Positions 48,532 to 57,645 of a stretch of 64,000 bases of DNA are shown piece by piece. Both the position numbers and the translations under genes were made by a program. The notes beneath the pieces were generated by a model that saw nothing but the letters and a program-made list of their open reading frames with translations, did no database searches and was not told the DNA's origin. Position 1 is the stretch's first letter. Each line of letters begins with the position of its first letter. This stretch comes from Naasia sp. SYSU D00948 (GTDB lineage: Bacteria > Actinomycetota > Actinomycetes > Actinomycetales > Microbacteriaceae), in contig NZ_JAFMTA010000001.1 in the NCBI RefSeq assembly GCF_017916515.1, forward strand, positions 2,779,127-2,843,126. Direction: 5' to 3'.

Positions 48532-50460
48532 ATGCGAGTTCTGCGCGGAACACTGATCGTCGGGCTGGTGGCGGCGCTCGCCGCGGCGGGCTTCGCGGGG
48601 TCCGGCTCGTCGCCCCGGGCCGCAGCGGTCGACGGTCAGGTCAGGTTCACGGCGTCCGGGGACTTCACCGCGAACAGCAACGCGCGTGCCGTGTTCGCCA
48701 GCATCGGTGAGCTGAAGCCGGATCTGCACCTCGCCCTCGGAGACCTCTCCTATGGCGTCGCCGGTCAGGAGCAGGCCTGGTGCGACGCGGTCATCGCGGG
48801 CGTCGGCGCCGGCTTCCCCTTCGAGCTGCTGTCCGGCAATCATGAGAGCGACGGCCGGAACGGCAACATCAACGACTTCGCCGCGTGCCTGCCGAACCAG
48901 CTGCCGGGACTCATCGGCACCTACGGACGCCAGTACTACGTCGACGTCCCCCGGGGCGCGCCCCTCGTGCGCTTCGTCATGATCTCGCCGGGCCTCGCCT
49001 ATCCCGACGGGATCTGGAGCTACGCCGCCGGCACAGCGCGGTATCACTGGACGGCGGCGGCGATCGACGGCGCGCGCAGCGCGGGCATCCCCTGGGTGAT
49101 CGTCGGCATCCACAAGCCCTGCTTGTCCACGGGCGAGTACGGCTGCGACCCCGGCACGGACATCATCAACCTCCTACTGGACAAGCGGGTCGACCTCGTC
49201 CTGCACGGTCACGAGCACCTCTACCAGCGGACGGCCCAGCTGACGACGGACGCCGACTGCACGGCGCTTCAGGCGGGGGTGTACAACGCGGGCTGTGTCG
49301 CGGATGCCGACTCCAGCATGGTCAAGGGGGCGGGCACCGTGTTCGCCACGGTGGGAACCGGTGGGCAGGTGCTTCGTGAGGTCCACGCGACCGATCCCGA
49401 GGCGCCCTACATGGTCGCGAACCAGGGGTCGAACCTGAACGGCACGTTCGGCTCGCTGGAGGTGACAGCCACCGGGACCGCGCTCAGCGCACGCTTCGTC
49501 CGTGCCGCAGGGGGCACCTTCACCGACTCGTTCAGCATCGGGCCGCCCCCGCCGGGCGGCAACACCCCGCCCCTCGCATCGTTCACGTCCTCCTGCACCG
49601 GACTCACGTGCACGGTCGACGGCAGCGGATCCACGGACAGCGACGGGACCATCGCCTCGCACTCCTGGAGCTTCGGCGACGGCGGCACGGCGACCGGGAC
49701 GACGGGCTCTTGGACCTACGCTGCGGACGGCACGTACACGATCTCGCTCACCGTCACCGACGACGACGGAGCCACGGCCGTCACGACCCGCTCCGTGACG
49801 GTCGGTGCGCCCCCGCCTGCCGGCGTTCTCGCGCAGGACGCGTTCGATCGCACCGTCTCGAACGGCTGGGGAACCGCGCCCACCGGCGGCCCCTGGAGCG
49901 TCACGGGCACCACCGGCCGCTACGCGGTGGCGGAAGGCGTGGGCACGGCGGCTCTCACGGCCGGCTCGACGATCCAAATGAACCTCTCCGGCGTGAACTC
50001 GACCGCGACCGACCTGCGCCTCGACTACAGCGTCGACAAGCTACCGGTGAGCGGCAGCGTCTACCTGTCCGTCGCCGGCCGCCGGGTCGTCTCGGTCGGG
50101 GCGTACCAGGCGAAGATGGTCCTCAGCTCGGCAGGACGGCTGACCCTCGCCCTGACGCGGGTGGGCTCGACCGGCACGGAGACCTTCATCCAGCCCGCCG
50201 TCGTCGTGCCGGGGACCTATGCGGCGGGTTCCGAGATCTCCGTGCGCATCCGCGTGACCGGCACGGATCCGTCGACGATCCAGGCTCGGGCATGGCCATC
50301 AGGGCAGCCGGAGCCGACGGGCTGGCAGAGGAGTGCCGCCGACAGCACCGCGGCGCTGCAGACGGCCGGAGGGGTCGGTCTGGTCGTCTACCTGTCGGGC
50401 GGCACCACGAACGCTCCGCTCCAGCTCCGGGTGGACGACCTGCTCGCGACCGCGCCCTGA
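48532..50460 (+). CDS. Secreted metallophosphoesterase with PKD and C-terminal beta domain
   Basis: A 642-aa exported protein. A signal peptide covers about residues 1-32 (LIVGLVAALAAAGFAGSGSS). The calcineurin-like domain (about 35-290) has ALGDLSYG, LLSGNHES and VLHGHEHLYQR. A PKD domain (about 340-425) follows a PPPPGGNTPP linker, then a C-terminal jelly-roll-like beta domain. Likely purple-acid-phosphatase-like, acting outside the cell on phosphoesters. GAAGGAG precedes the ATG at 48532; a longer N-terminus from 48487 is less likely. Confidence 0.85.
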   Translation: MRVLRGTLIVGLVAALAAAGFAGSGSSPRAAAVDGQVRFTASGDFTANSNARAVFASIGELKPDLHLALGDLSYGVAGQEQAWCDAVIAGVGAGFPFELLSGNHESDGRNGNINDFAACLPNQLPGLIGTYGRQYYVDVPRGAPLVRFVMISPGLAYPDGIWSYAAGTARYHWTAAAIDGARSAGIPWVIVGIHKPCLSTGEYGCDPGTDIINLLLDKRVDLVLHGHEHLYQRTAQLTTDADCTALQAGVYNAGCVADADSSMVKGAGTVFATVGTGGQVLREVHATDPEAPYMVANQGSNLNGTFGSLEVTATGTALSARFVRAAGGTFTDSFSIGPPPPGGNTPPLASFTSSCTGLTCTVDGSGSTDSDGTIASHSWSFGDGGTATGTTGSWTYAADGTYTISLTVTDDDGATAVTTRSVTVGAPPPAGVLAQDAFDRTVSNGWGTAPTGGPWSVTGTTGRYAVAEGVGTAALTAGSTIQMNLSGVNSTATDLRLDYSVDKLPVSGSVYLSVAGRRVVSVGAYQAKMVLSSAGRLTLALTRVGSTGTETFIQPAVVVPGTYAAGSEISVRIRVTGTDPSTIQARAWPSGQPEPTGWQRSAADSTAALQTAGGVGLVVYLSGGTTNAPLQLRVDDLLATAP

Positions 50461-50462
50461 CC

Positions 50463-53400
50463 TCAGCCCGCGGGCTCGAGGGCGGGCGCCGAACGGGTGA
50501 GCCGGAGGAATCCGGCGAGCTCCGACAGCGCCTCCGGCGTCGCCGGGAGGTAGTCGGCGAGGGCGGGGGAGTGCACGAGGTAAGCCGCCCACTTCGCGCG
50601 CGACACCGCCACGTTCAGCCGGTTCCGGAGCAGCAGGAAGGCGATGCCGCGGGGCACGTCGTCGGCACTGGAAGCGGTGAGGGAGACGATCGCGACGGGA
50701 GCCTCCTGGCCCTGGAACTTGTCCACGGTCCCGACCGGCGTCTCTCGGAAGCCGGCCTCGTCCAGCCGTCGCCGGAGGAGCTCGACCTGCGCGTTGTAGG
50801 GCGCCACCACGATGACGTCCGACGGCCGGAGGGGATCGGCCTCCCGCCCCACGGACGGATCCGTCCAGGGAAGGCCCACGGAGGCGCGGACCAGCTCGAC
50901 CACCCGGTCGGCCTCCTGGGGGGACTCGAGGGAGTTGCCCTCCGCGGCCACCGGGATCGGGTGCAGCCCGGGCTCCACGCCGTCCAGGCGACGGTCCGTC
51001 GTCTCCGGCAGGCGGGAGGTGAGGCGACCCTCGTAGGACAGGTCCGACACCGCGGCGCAGAGCGCCGGATGCATGCGCCAGCTCTGGTCCAGGAAGTAGC
51101 CGAGGCCGGCCGGGAGCACGTCGTGGCCGTCGGAGAGCCACCCGAGTGCGGAGGCGTCGACCGGCTCCGGGTGCAGGCCCTGGCTCACCTGGGGCAGCTG
51201 CTGCGGGTCGCCGAGCAGCAGCAGGTTCCGGGCACTCATGGACACCGAGATGGTGTTGGCGAGCGAGAACTGCCCCGCCTCGTCGATGACGAGGAGATCG
51301 AGCATGTTCCGGGGGACCTTCGAGGGGTTGGCGAAGTCCCAGGCGGTGCCGCCGAGGACGAATCCGCTGCTCTTCCCCCCGAGCACGAAGTTCATGACCT
51401 GCTTCGTGTCGCCGAGCACTGTCCACTCGGGAGGGCTCTCGTATCCGTGCTTCGGAGCCCTCTTGCCCACCTTCGCGGGCTCCACCCCGAGGTCGACGAC
51501 TCGGCGGAGGAGGTTCTCGACCACCTCGTGCGACTGGGCGACGACGCCCACCCGCCAGCCCTGCTCGACCAGCCGCGCGACGACCGATGCGCCGACGAAG
51601 GTCTTGCCGGAGCCGGGCGGCCCCTGCACGGCGAGGTAGGACCTGTCGAGCGCCCGCAGGGCGGCGACGATCGCCGCGGTCGTGTCGCCCTCCTGGACGG
51701 GCGGCAGCTGCCCCCCGGCGCGGAGCCGCGGCGGCCTCCGGCGCAGGAGGTCGAGGGCCGCGACATCGCCGAGCAGCGGCAGCTCGTCCGCCACCTGCTG
51801 GCCCCACTCGAGGATCGCCGCGCGCTGCGGTCCGGTGAAGATCGGCCGGGCGGGCGTCAGGGCGACCGGGAGCGCCATCCAGAGGTCGACGCCCTCTCCG
51901 GCGGTCTCCTCGAGCACGACCTCGGTGCCGCCCGGGGTCTCGGTGACCGACAGGACCTCCGTGCCGTCGTGCTCGCCGCGCTGGCCTTCAGGGACGTCAC
52001 GGCAGCACGGCGGGACAGGGCCGTCGTACATGATGTGCGGCTGATCTCCCACGCCAAGCCGGCTGGCCGGCGCGAGCCGGCCGCGGATGCGGAGGATGCG
52101 GCTCTCCGAGCGCTTCTTCCCGCGCAGCTCCCACTCCGAGACGACCTCGGCCTCCTCGACGACGAGGACGTCGCGCTGGTCGGCCCACTCCTCGATCGGC
52201 GTGATGGCCCGGTTGAAGTGCTCCCACCAGTAGGTCTTGTCCTCGCGCCGGTGGTACTCGATCGCCGCGGCGGCGAGAGCGATCGCCTGCTGGTCGGGCG
52301 TGCGGTCGACGGCCGGGATGCCCTCGATCGCGGCCAGGAGCCGGTCGCGGACCCGGTCCTCGTCGCGCGCCAGGCGGGAGTCGCGCGGCTCCTCGAGCTG
52401 GACCTGCCGGCGCCGGGGGACCCCCGCCTCGTCCGCACGTTCGAGGAGCCAGTCGCGCAGGCGCAGCGTCGACACGCAGTCGTAGCGGTTGTACTCCTCG
52501 ATCTCCGCCAGCTGCGCGGCGGCCTCGCTCTCCCGCCCCGCATCCCGCAGGGCCGCGTACTCCACGTACGCGACGATCGAGTCCGCCGCGTTCGTCACGT
52601 CGCTCCGGCGGAGCTCCTCGCCCATGTACAGCGGCTCGAGCTTCTTGAGGCTGTACGAGCGCTCCGAAATCCGGATGCTGTGCATGACGATCGGATAGAG
52701 GTCGACGAACACGTGCTCGCGGAGCAGCTCGTCGAGCATCGCCTCCCCGACACCGTGCCGGGCGCAGAGCTGCTGCAGGTGGCTGCGCTCGTAGTCCGCG
52801 TAGTGGTAGATGTGCATGCCGGGGTGGCGCCGGCGCCGCTCCGTGACGAAGGCGAGGAAGTCCAGGAGCGCCTGCTTCTCCTGCGCGCGGTCGTGCGCCC
52901 AGAAGGGGCGGAAGTGCTCGCGCCCGCCGTCGTGGTCGATGACTCCGAAGAGGTACTCCAGGCCCCAGAAGCGCGCGTCGCCGTCGTTCCAGAGGGGGTC
53001 GCCCTCGAAGTCGAAGAAGATGTCGCCGGCATCCGGGGCCGGAAGCGCGGCCAGACCCGCGGTGTCGTGGACGCGGTACCGGACCAGGGGAGGACCTTCC
53101 GGCCCCTGCTCCGGGGCGGACAGCTGCATCCGCGCCTGGTCGCGCAGCTTCTCGAGGGTCGCCGCTCCCACCCCGTCCACCTCGCCGGTGCTCGCCGCGA
53201 GCTGGTCGATCGTGCGGATGCCGTGCTCCGCGAGGTGCATCCGCTGCCCGGACGTGAGACGCGCGACCAGGAGAACGTCGCGGGTCGCCTCGACCTGCTC
53301 TGAGCACGCGGCGCACCGGCCGCAGGCGGTGTAGCCGGGAGCGCCCCACGGCAGCGGGCCGTTCGCCGCCAGCCGCGCGCCGATCATGTCGAGGAGCCGG

Positions 53401-54011
53401 GCGATCCGCTCTCGGTAGACGGGAAGGATGTCCGTCAGCCGGTGCGTCGAGGTGCTGCCATCGCCCAGCAGGAGGTGCACCCGCTCCCCGACCGGGATGT
53501 CGAGCGCCTCGAGCTGGAGGGCGTAGGCCGCGAGCTGGAGGAGCGCGGAGATCTTGGCCCGGCGCGCCAGCTTGGTGTCGTAGACCTCGTAGACGGGACC
53601 GTCGGGCGTCCCGGTGCGGACGAGGAAGTCGGCGAACCCGACGAACCGGCCGTCGTAGAACGTGCCCTGGAAGACGACATCCGCACCGTCGCGGAGCGCC
53701 GTCACCGTGGCGTCCATGGCGGCTCGAAGGGCCGGAGCGTCCGTCGACGGCTCCGGCCGGGCGATCTCCGCCACGCCGCCGGGCATGCCGGGGGTGTGCA
53801 CCCCGAAGCGGGCCGCGAAGGCGGCGAGGGCCCGCGCCTCGTGCTCGCCGCCGAGCTCCGCGGCACGCTGCTGCATGTAGTCCTCGGGCTCCTCGACGGC
53901 GGGGATGCGGCCGAGCTTCGCGTCGAGGAGGCGCATCAGGGCCCACTCGCACTTCACCGCCGCGGTGAGATCGCTGGCGCTGTGGTGCACCACTCCGTCA
54001 CGGACGAACAT
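50463..54011 (-). CDS. TM0106-family RecB-like nuclease fused to SF1 helicase
   Basis: A 1182-aa protein. The N-terminal PD-(D/E)XK-type domain has the Glu/Asp-Lys elements VGFADFLV and YEVYDTKLARRAK, with CGRCAACSEQ cysteines for an Fe-S or zinc cluster. An RNase H-like DEDD region follows (FFDFEGDPLW). The C-terminal Dna2/UPF1-type helicase has Walker A QGPPGSGKTF, DEAGQFSLAN, GDPQQLPQVSQG and a final NVAVSRAKWAA. It acts in DNA or RNA processing, biological role unsettled. GGAGG precedes the ATG. Converges with the phosphoesterase gene at a 2-nt gap. Confidence 0.88.
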   Translation of the reverse strand: MFVRDGVVHHSASDLTAAVKCEWALMRLLDAKLGRIPAVEEPEDYMQQRAAELGGEHEARALAAFAARFGVHTPGMPGGVAEIARPEPSTDAPALRAAMDATVTALRDGADVVFQGTFYDGRFVGFADFLVRTGTPDGPVYEVYDTKLARRAKISALLQLAAYALQLEALDIPVGERVHLLLGDGSTSTHRLTDILPVYRERIARLLDMIGARLAANGPLPWGAPGYTACGRCAACSEQVEATRDVLLVARLTSGQRMHLAEHGIRTIDQLAASTGEVDGVGAATLEKLRDQARMQLSAPEQGPEGPPLVRYRVHDTAGLAALPAPDAGDIFFDFEGDPLWNDGDARFWGLEYLFGVIDHDGGREHFRPFWAHDRAQEKQALLDFLAFVTERRRRHPGMHIYHYADYERSHLQQLCARHGVGEAMLDELLREHVFVDLYPIVMHSIRISERSYSLKKLEPLYMGEELRRSDVTNAADSIVAYVEYAALRDAGRESEAAAQLAEIEEYNRYDCVSTLRLRDWLLERADEAGVPRRRQVQLEEPRDSRLARDEDRVRDRLLAAIEGIPAVDRTPDQQAIALAAAAIEYHRREDKTYWWEHFNRAITPIEEWADQRDVLVVEEAEVVSEWELRGKKRSESRILRIRGRLAPASRLGVGDQPHIMYDGPVPPCCRDVPEGQRGEHDGTEVLSVTETPGGTEVVLEETAGEGVDLWMALPVALTPARPIFTGPQRAAILEWGQQVADELPLLGDVAALDLLRRRPPRLRAGGQLPPVQEGDTTAAIVAALRALDRSYLAVQGPPGSGKTFVGASVVARLVEQGWRVGVVAQSHEVVENLLRRVVDLGVEPAKVGKRAPKHGYESPPEWTVLGDTKQVMNFVLGGKSSGFVLGGTAWDFANPSKVPRNMLDLLVIDEAGQFSLANTISVSMSARNLLLLGDPQQLPQVSQGLHPEPVDASALGWLSDGHDVLPAGLGYFLDQSWRMHPALCAAVSDLSYEGRLTSRLPETTDRRLDGVEPGLHPIPVAAEGNSLESPQEADRVVELVRASVGLPWTDPSVGREADPLRPSDVIVVAPYNAQVELLRRRLDEAGFRETPVGTVDKFQGQEAPVAIVSLTASSADDVPRGIAFLLLRNRLNVAVSRAKWAAYLVHSPALADYLPATPEALSELAGFLRLTRSAPALEPAG

Positions 54012-54046
54012 CCGGCTCGCCTCCTCTCCTTCGGTGTACCGGGAGG

Positions 54047-54547
54047 CTACAGGCGGCCGCCGACAGCGCCCTCCCGCAGCTCGGCCGCGTACGCCGTGAG
54101 CGATCGGGTGTAGCGGCCGAGGTGCGGCGCCAGCGCCTCGAGGACGACAGCGAGCCCCTCCCGCGGGCGTCCGGCGCTGCTCAGCGCGAGGCCGAGGAAC
54201 GCGCGCACCTCGTCGGTCAGCTGGTCCTCCGCGCGGCGGAGCTCGGCCTCGAGGAGCTCGACGGCCTCGCCCGCGCGACCGACGCTACGCAGGGAGCTCG
54301 CGAGCTGGATCACCGCCTGCCGCCGCCGCTCGGGCCCGAGACCGAGCGCGAGAGCGCGCTGGTAGAGCCCCACGGCGGAGAGCTCGTCCCCCAGCGCGTC
54401 GAGGGCCGACGCCCGCTCGTAGAGTCCGTCCGCCTCGGGCCCCTCCTCGGCGAGGTCCGCCATCCGGGCCAGGAACTCCTCCGGCGAGAGGCGGTCGAAC
54501 TCCTCCCACGCCGCCGCGATGCGCTCCTCCCAGGTCGCCGGCTGCAT
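54047..54547 (-). CDS. Tetratricopeptide-repeat protein
   Basis: A 166-aa alpha-helical protein with about three TPR-like repeats: LYERASALDALGDELSAVGL, then QLASSLRSVGRAGEAVELLE and FLGLALSSAGRPREGLAVVL. It is probably a scaffold. CAGAAT lies 6 nt before the ATG, a leaderless layout. Confidence 0.75.
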   Translation of the reverse strand: MQPATWEERIAAAWEEFDRLSPEEFLARMADLAEEGPEADGLYERASALDALGDELSAVGLYQRALALGLGPERRRQAVIQLASSLRSVGRAGEAVELLEAELRRAEDQLTDEVRAFLGLALSSAGRPREGLAVVLEALAPHLGRYTRSLTAYAAELREGAVGGRL

Positions 54548-54618
54548 CGCGCCATTCTGGCCCGGGTCCGTGGCAGGCGGAAGCGCGACTCGCACTCCCT
54601 CGTGACGGGGGCCGCCGC

Positions 54619-54624
54619 TAGTGT
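54619..54624 (+). promoter_or_regulatory. -10 element of the YciI-like gene
   Basis: TAGTGT lies 6 nt before the ATG with no Shine-Dalgarno sequence. Confidence 0.5.
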
Positions 54625-54630
54625 CCGACC

Positions 54631-54921
54631 ATGTACTACGTCTGCTTCTACACCGTCGCCGACCCTTCTCGGATCCCCGAGGTCTACCCGCTGCACAGCG
54701 CGTTCGTCGACGAGTTCGCCGAGGGCGGCGGGATCGCGATGATCGGGACGTTCGGCGATCCGCTGGCCGAGGGCTCGATGTGCGTCTTCCGCTCGCAGGA
54801 GGCCGCCGAGGACTTCCTCAGCCGGGACCCGTTCGTGACCCAGGGCGTCGCGTCGCCGTCGCCGCTGCGCCAGTGGGACCCCCTCGAGTACGACTCGAAC
54901 GGCACCCCGCTCGCCGGCTGA
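54631..54921 (+). CDS. YciI-like protein
   Basis: A 96-aa small alpha/beta protein of the YCII (dimeric alpha-beta barrel) family. MYYVCFYTV begins the first strand; a Phe/Asp-rich loop and the late strand QWDPLEYDSN follow. Family roles range from dehalogenase-like to unknown; no specific one can be assigned here. Confidence 0.75.
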   Translation: MYYVCFYTVADPSRIPEVYPLHSAFVDEFAEGGGIAMIGTFGDPLAEGSMCVFRSQEAAEDFLSRDPFVTQGVASPSPLRQWDPLEYDSNGTPLAG

Positions 54922-55014
54922 GCCGCTGGGGCGTTCCCTGCGACATCCCCACTTCCATTCCGCTGAGAGAATGCTTCCAAAGGCACAATCGGGCTGGACT
55001 TCGGAAGGGGAATC

Positions 55015-55644
55015 GTGGCGGGGCAGACGCAGGACAGGGGTCAGGTGCGCGGCGTGCTCGCGTCGCTGAAGGGCGCGTGGAGGAGGGTGGCCGGTGCCCG
55101 CGGCGGACACCCGCAGCCCACGCCGGAACCCGCCGAGCTGCAGACCTCCGTCGACGAAGCGCCGGCGGACGAGACGACGGCACCCGACGCTCGCGTATCG
55201 GCACCCGAGGTCCCGGACTACGCCGTTCTCGACGCCACTCCCGCCGACGAGGTCGTCGAGTCCGAGGAGGATGCCCTCCCGGACGCCGGTGGGCCGGCCC
55301 GCGATGCGGAGCCCGGGGAGGCCGCGGGGCAGCGGCCGCTCGCCGGTCGACAGGAGTCCGCCGAGCACGAGCCCGTATCGGAGCCGCTCGAGGTCGCGAG
55401 TGCGGAGGCCGCCGAGGTCGTGAAGGCGCCGAAGGCCGCCCAGTCCAAGCCCGCGAAGGCCGCGCCGGCCCCGCGTGCCACCGGCACATCGCCCTTCATC
55501 GCTCCCGCCGCCCCCGACGGCGGTCCCGACGCCTCGTGGACCGTCGCGCAGCTGCGGGCGCTCGCGAAGGAGCGCGGGGTCCGGGGCTACTCCTCCATGA
55601 CCAAGCCGCAGCTCCTGGGCGCTCTCAACGGCCCCCAGGCGTAG
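55015..55644 (+). CDS. Rho-N-domain protein with disordered acidic N-terminus
   Basis: A 209-aa protein in two parts. Residues about 30-165 are Ala/Glu/Pro-rich and likely disordered. The C-terminal 40 residues, WTVAQLRALAKERGVRGYSS, continuing with a Lys/Pro/Gln-rich helix, match the Rho termination factor N-terminal (SAP-like) fold that binds RNA or DNA. GGAAGGGG precedes the GTG. No recognised full-length family. Confidence 0.75.
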   Translation: MAGQTQDRGQVRGVLASLKGAWRRVAGARGGHPQPTPEPAELQTSVDEAPADETTAPDARVSAPEVPDYAVLDATPADEVVESEEDALPDAGGPARDAEPGEAAGQRPLAGRQESAEHEPVSEPLEVASAEAAEVVKAPKAAQSKPAKAAPAPRATGTSPFIAPAAPDGGPDASWTVAQLRALAKERGVRGYSSMTKPQLLGALNGPQA

Positions 55645-55683
55645 CAGGGGAATAGCGCTCGCCCGGGCCGCGCTGACCCGAGC

Positions 55684-56700
55684 GTGAGCAAGCGCATCGG
55701 ATTCCTCTCGTTCGGACACTGGCAGCCGGTCCGCGGATCGCTGGTGCGGACGGCGGCGGACGCGCTGCAGCAGACGGTCGAGCTCGCCGTCGCGGCCGAG
55801 GAGGTCGGCGTCTCCGGCGCCTTCGTCAGGGTCCATCACTTCGCGCCGCAGCTCGCATCGCCGTTCCCGCTGCTGGCCGCGATGGCCGCCCGCACCTCGA
55901 CGATCGAGCTGGGAACGGGTGTGATCGACCTGCGCTACGAGAATCCGCTCTACCTCGCGGAGGAGGCGGCGGCCACGGACCTGCTGAGCGGCGGGCGCCT
56001 GCAGCTCGGCATCAGCAGGGGATCGCCCGAGACGGCGCTGCGCGGCTACGAGGCGTTCGGCTACGTCCCCGCCGAGGGAAGCACCGACGGCGAGATGGCC
56101 CGCGAGCACGCGGCCCTGTTCCTCGCCGCGATCGAGGGCGCGGGCGTCGCTCACGCGAACCCCGAGATGACCGGTCAGACGGGCCTGCTCGCGATCCAGC
56201 CCCAATCGCCGGGCCTGCGCGAGCGCATCTGGTGGGGTGCCGGCACCCGCGCGACCGCGGTGTGGACCGCCGAGCAGGGCCTCAACCTGATGAGCTCGAC
56301 GCTTCTCACGGAGGACACCGGCGTGCCGTTCGACGAGCTGCAGGCCGAGCAGATCCGCATGTTCCGCGACGCGTGGTCCACGGCCGGCTGGGAACGGCAG
56401 CCCCGGGTGTCCGTCAGCCGCAGCATCCTGCCGCTCATCGACGACGAGACCCGCCACTACTTCGGGCTGCGGGCCCAGGCCGACGCCAAGGACCAGGTCG
56501 GCCGGCTCGACGGCGGCATCGCCCGCTTCGGCCGCAGCTACATCGGCGAGCCCGACCGGATCGCGGAGGAGCTCGCACAGGATGCGGCGGTGCGCGACGC
56601 CGACACGGTGCTCGTCACCGTGCCGAACCAGCTCGGCGTCGACTTCAACGCCCGCATCCTGGAGTCCGTGGTCCGCGACATCGCTTCCGCGTTGACGTAG
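55684..56700 (+). CDS. Luciferase-like flavin monooxygenase (LLM family)
   Basis: A 338-aa TIM-barrel flavin enzyme. RIGFLSFGHW starts it, with EVGVSGAFVRVHHF, LGTGVIDLRYENPLYLAEEA and GGRLQLGISRGSPETA near the FMN site. Such enzymes use FMN or F420; which one is unclear. GTG start, no strong Shine-Dalgarno sequence. Alone on its strand between the Rho-N protein and the CPBP-like gene. Confidence 0.85.
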   Translation: MSKRIGFLSFGHWQPVRGSLVRTAADALQQTVELAVAAEEVGVSGAFVRVHHFAPQLASPFPLLAAMAARTSTIELGTGVIDLRYENPLYLAEEAAATDLLSGGRLQLGISRGSPETALRGYEAFGYVPAEGSTDGEMAREHAALFLAAIEGAGVAHANPEMTGQTGLLAIQPQSPGLRERIWWGAGTRATAVWTAEQGLNLMSSTLLTEDTGVPFDELQAEQIRMFRDAWSTAGWERQPRVSVSRSILPLIDDETRHYFGLRAQADAKDQVGRLDGGIARFGRSYIGEPDRIAEELAQDAAVRDADTVLVTVPNQLGVDFNARILESVVRDIASALT

Positions 56701-56772
56701 TCCGCCGCGTCGGGCGACGCGACGGGAACGCGTCGTCCTGCGAAGGGCCGCCGCACACGCGACACTGGACCC

Positions 56773-57645
56773 ATGAGCTCCTCGTCGTCGGGTCCCGCAG
56801 CAGAGCCGGTCACCGCACCGCCGGTCACCGCGCCGCCGGCGGCGTCCGAACCGGTGGAGCGGAACCCGTGGGCGCTCCTGCCGTCGCTCGTGGTCGCCTC
56901 CGGCGCCGTGCTCATGTTCGGGATGCACCAGGACCTGGTGGGCTACCTGCTGCTCGCCGCGGGCGTCGCGGCCGGGCTGCTCGTGGGCCGCCAGCTCGCG
57001 GGGGACCTGCTGCTCATCGCCATCGGCCTCGGGATCGTGGGCAGCATCTCGGTCGAGGCGAACCTCGACTACCTCAACATGCTGCTGTTCGGCACGGTCC
57101 TGACCCTCTCCGTCCTCGTGCCGTACCTGATCGACCGGTACGTGTACCGGCACCACACGATCCGCTTCCCCCGCCGCCGCGGGAAGCCGTGGACCCGCCT
57201 GGAGAAGGCCTGGCTGGTCATCGCGGTGCTGCTCGCCTGGCTGATCCTGCCGACCTACTTCATCCGGTCGGGCGCCTACCAGAACTGGCCGCCGATCGCG
57301 GCGCCGGACGAGATCGCGCGCCTCTTCGTCGGGGTGAACGTGGTGGGCATCTGGGACGAGCTGTTCTTCATCTGCACGGTGTTCACGCTGCTGCGCCGGC
57401 ACCTGCCCGACTGGCAGGCGATCCCGGTGCAGGCGATCATCTTCGTCTCGTTCCTGTGGGAGCTCGGCTACCGGGAGTGGGGGCCGTTCCTCACGATCCC
57501 GTTCACCATGGTGCAGGCCTACGTGTTCACGAAGACCCGGTCGCTCCCGTACGTCGTCACGATCCACCTGCTGTTCGACGCGATCGTGTTCCTCGTCCTG
57601 GTCCACGCCCACCACAGGGACTGGCTGCAGATCTTCCTCTACTAG
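56773..57645 (+). CDS. CPBP-like intramembrane protein with altered catalytic motif
   Basis: A 290-aa protein with about eight membrane helices after a Pro-rich N-terminus containing a PPVTA repeat. The family motifs are recognisable but altered: WDELFFICTVF replaces EExxxR, and HLLFDAIVF matches the HxxxD/N motif. GACACT lies 6 nt before the ATG. It may be a protease relative with a lost first Glu, or a non-proteolytic relative. Its stop overlaps the convergent SIR2-protein stop. Confidence 0.7.
   Translation: MSSSSSGPAAEPVTAPPVTAPPAASEPVERNPWALLPSLVVASGAVLMFGMHQDLVGYLLLAAGVAAGLLVGRQLAGDLLLIAIGLGIVGSISVEANLDYLNMLLFGTVLTLSVLVPYLIDRYVYRHHTIRFPRRRGKPWTRLEKAWLVIAVLLAWLILPTYFIRSGAYQNWPPIAAPDEIARLFVGVNVVGIWDELFFICTVFTLLRRHLPDWQAIPVQAIIFVSFLWELGYREWGPFLTIPFTMVQAYVFTKTRSLPYVVTIHLLFDAIVFLVLVHAHHRDWLQIFLY

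Noticed and set aside
57642-57645. CPBP-like gene and SIR2 gene as one system
   Set aside because: They are convergent with overlapping stops, so they cannot share a transcript; any functional link would need other evidence.
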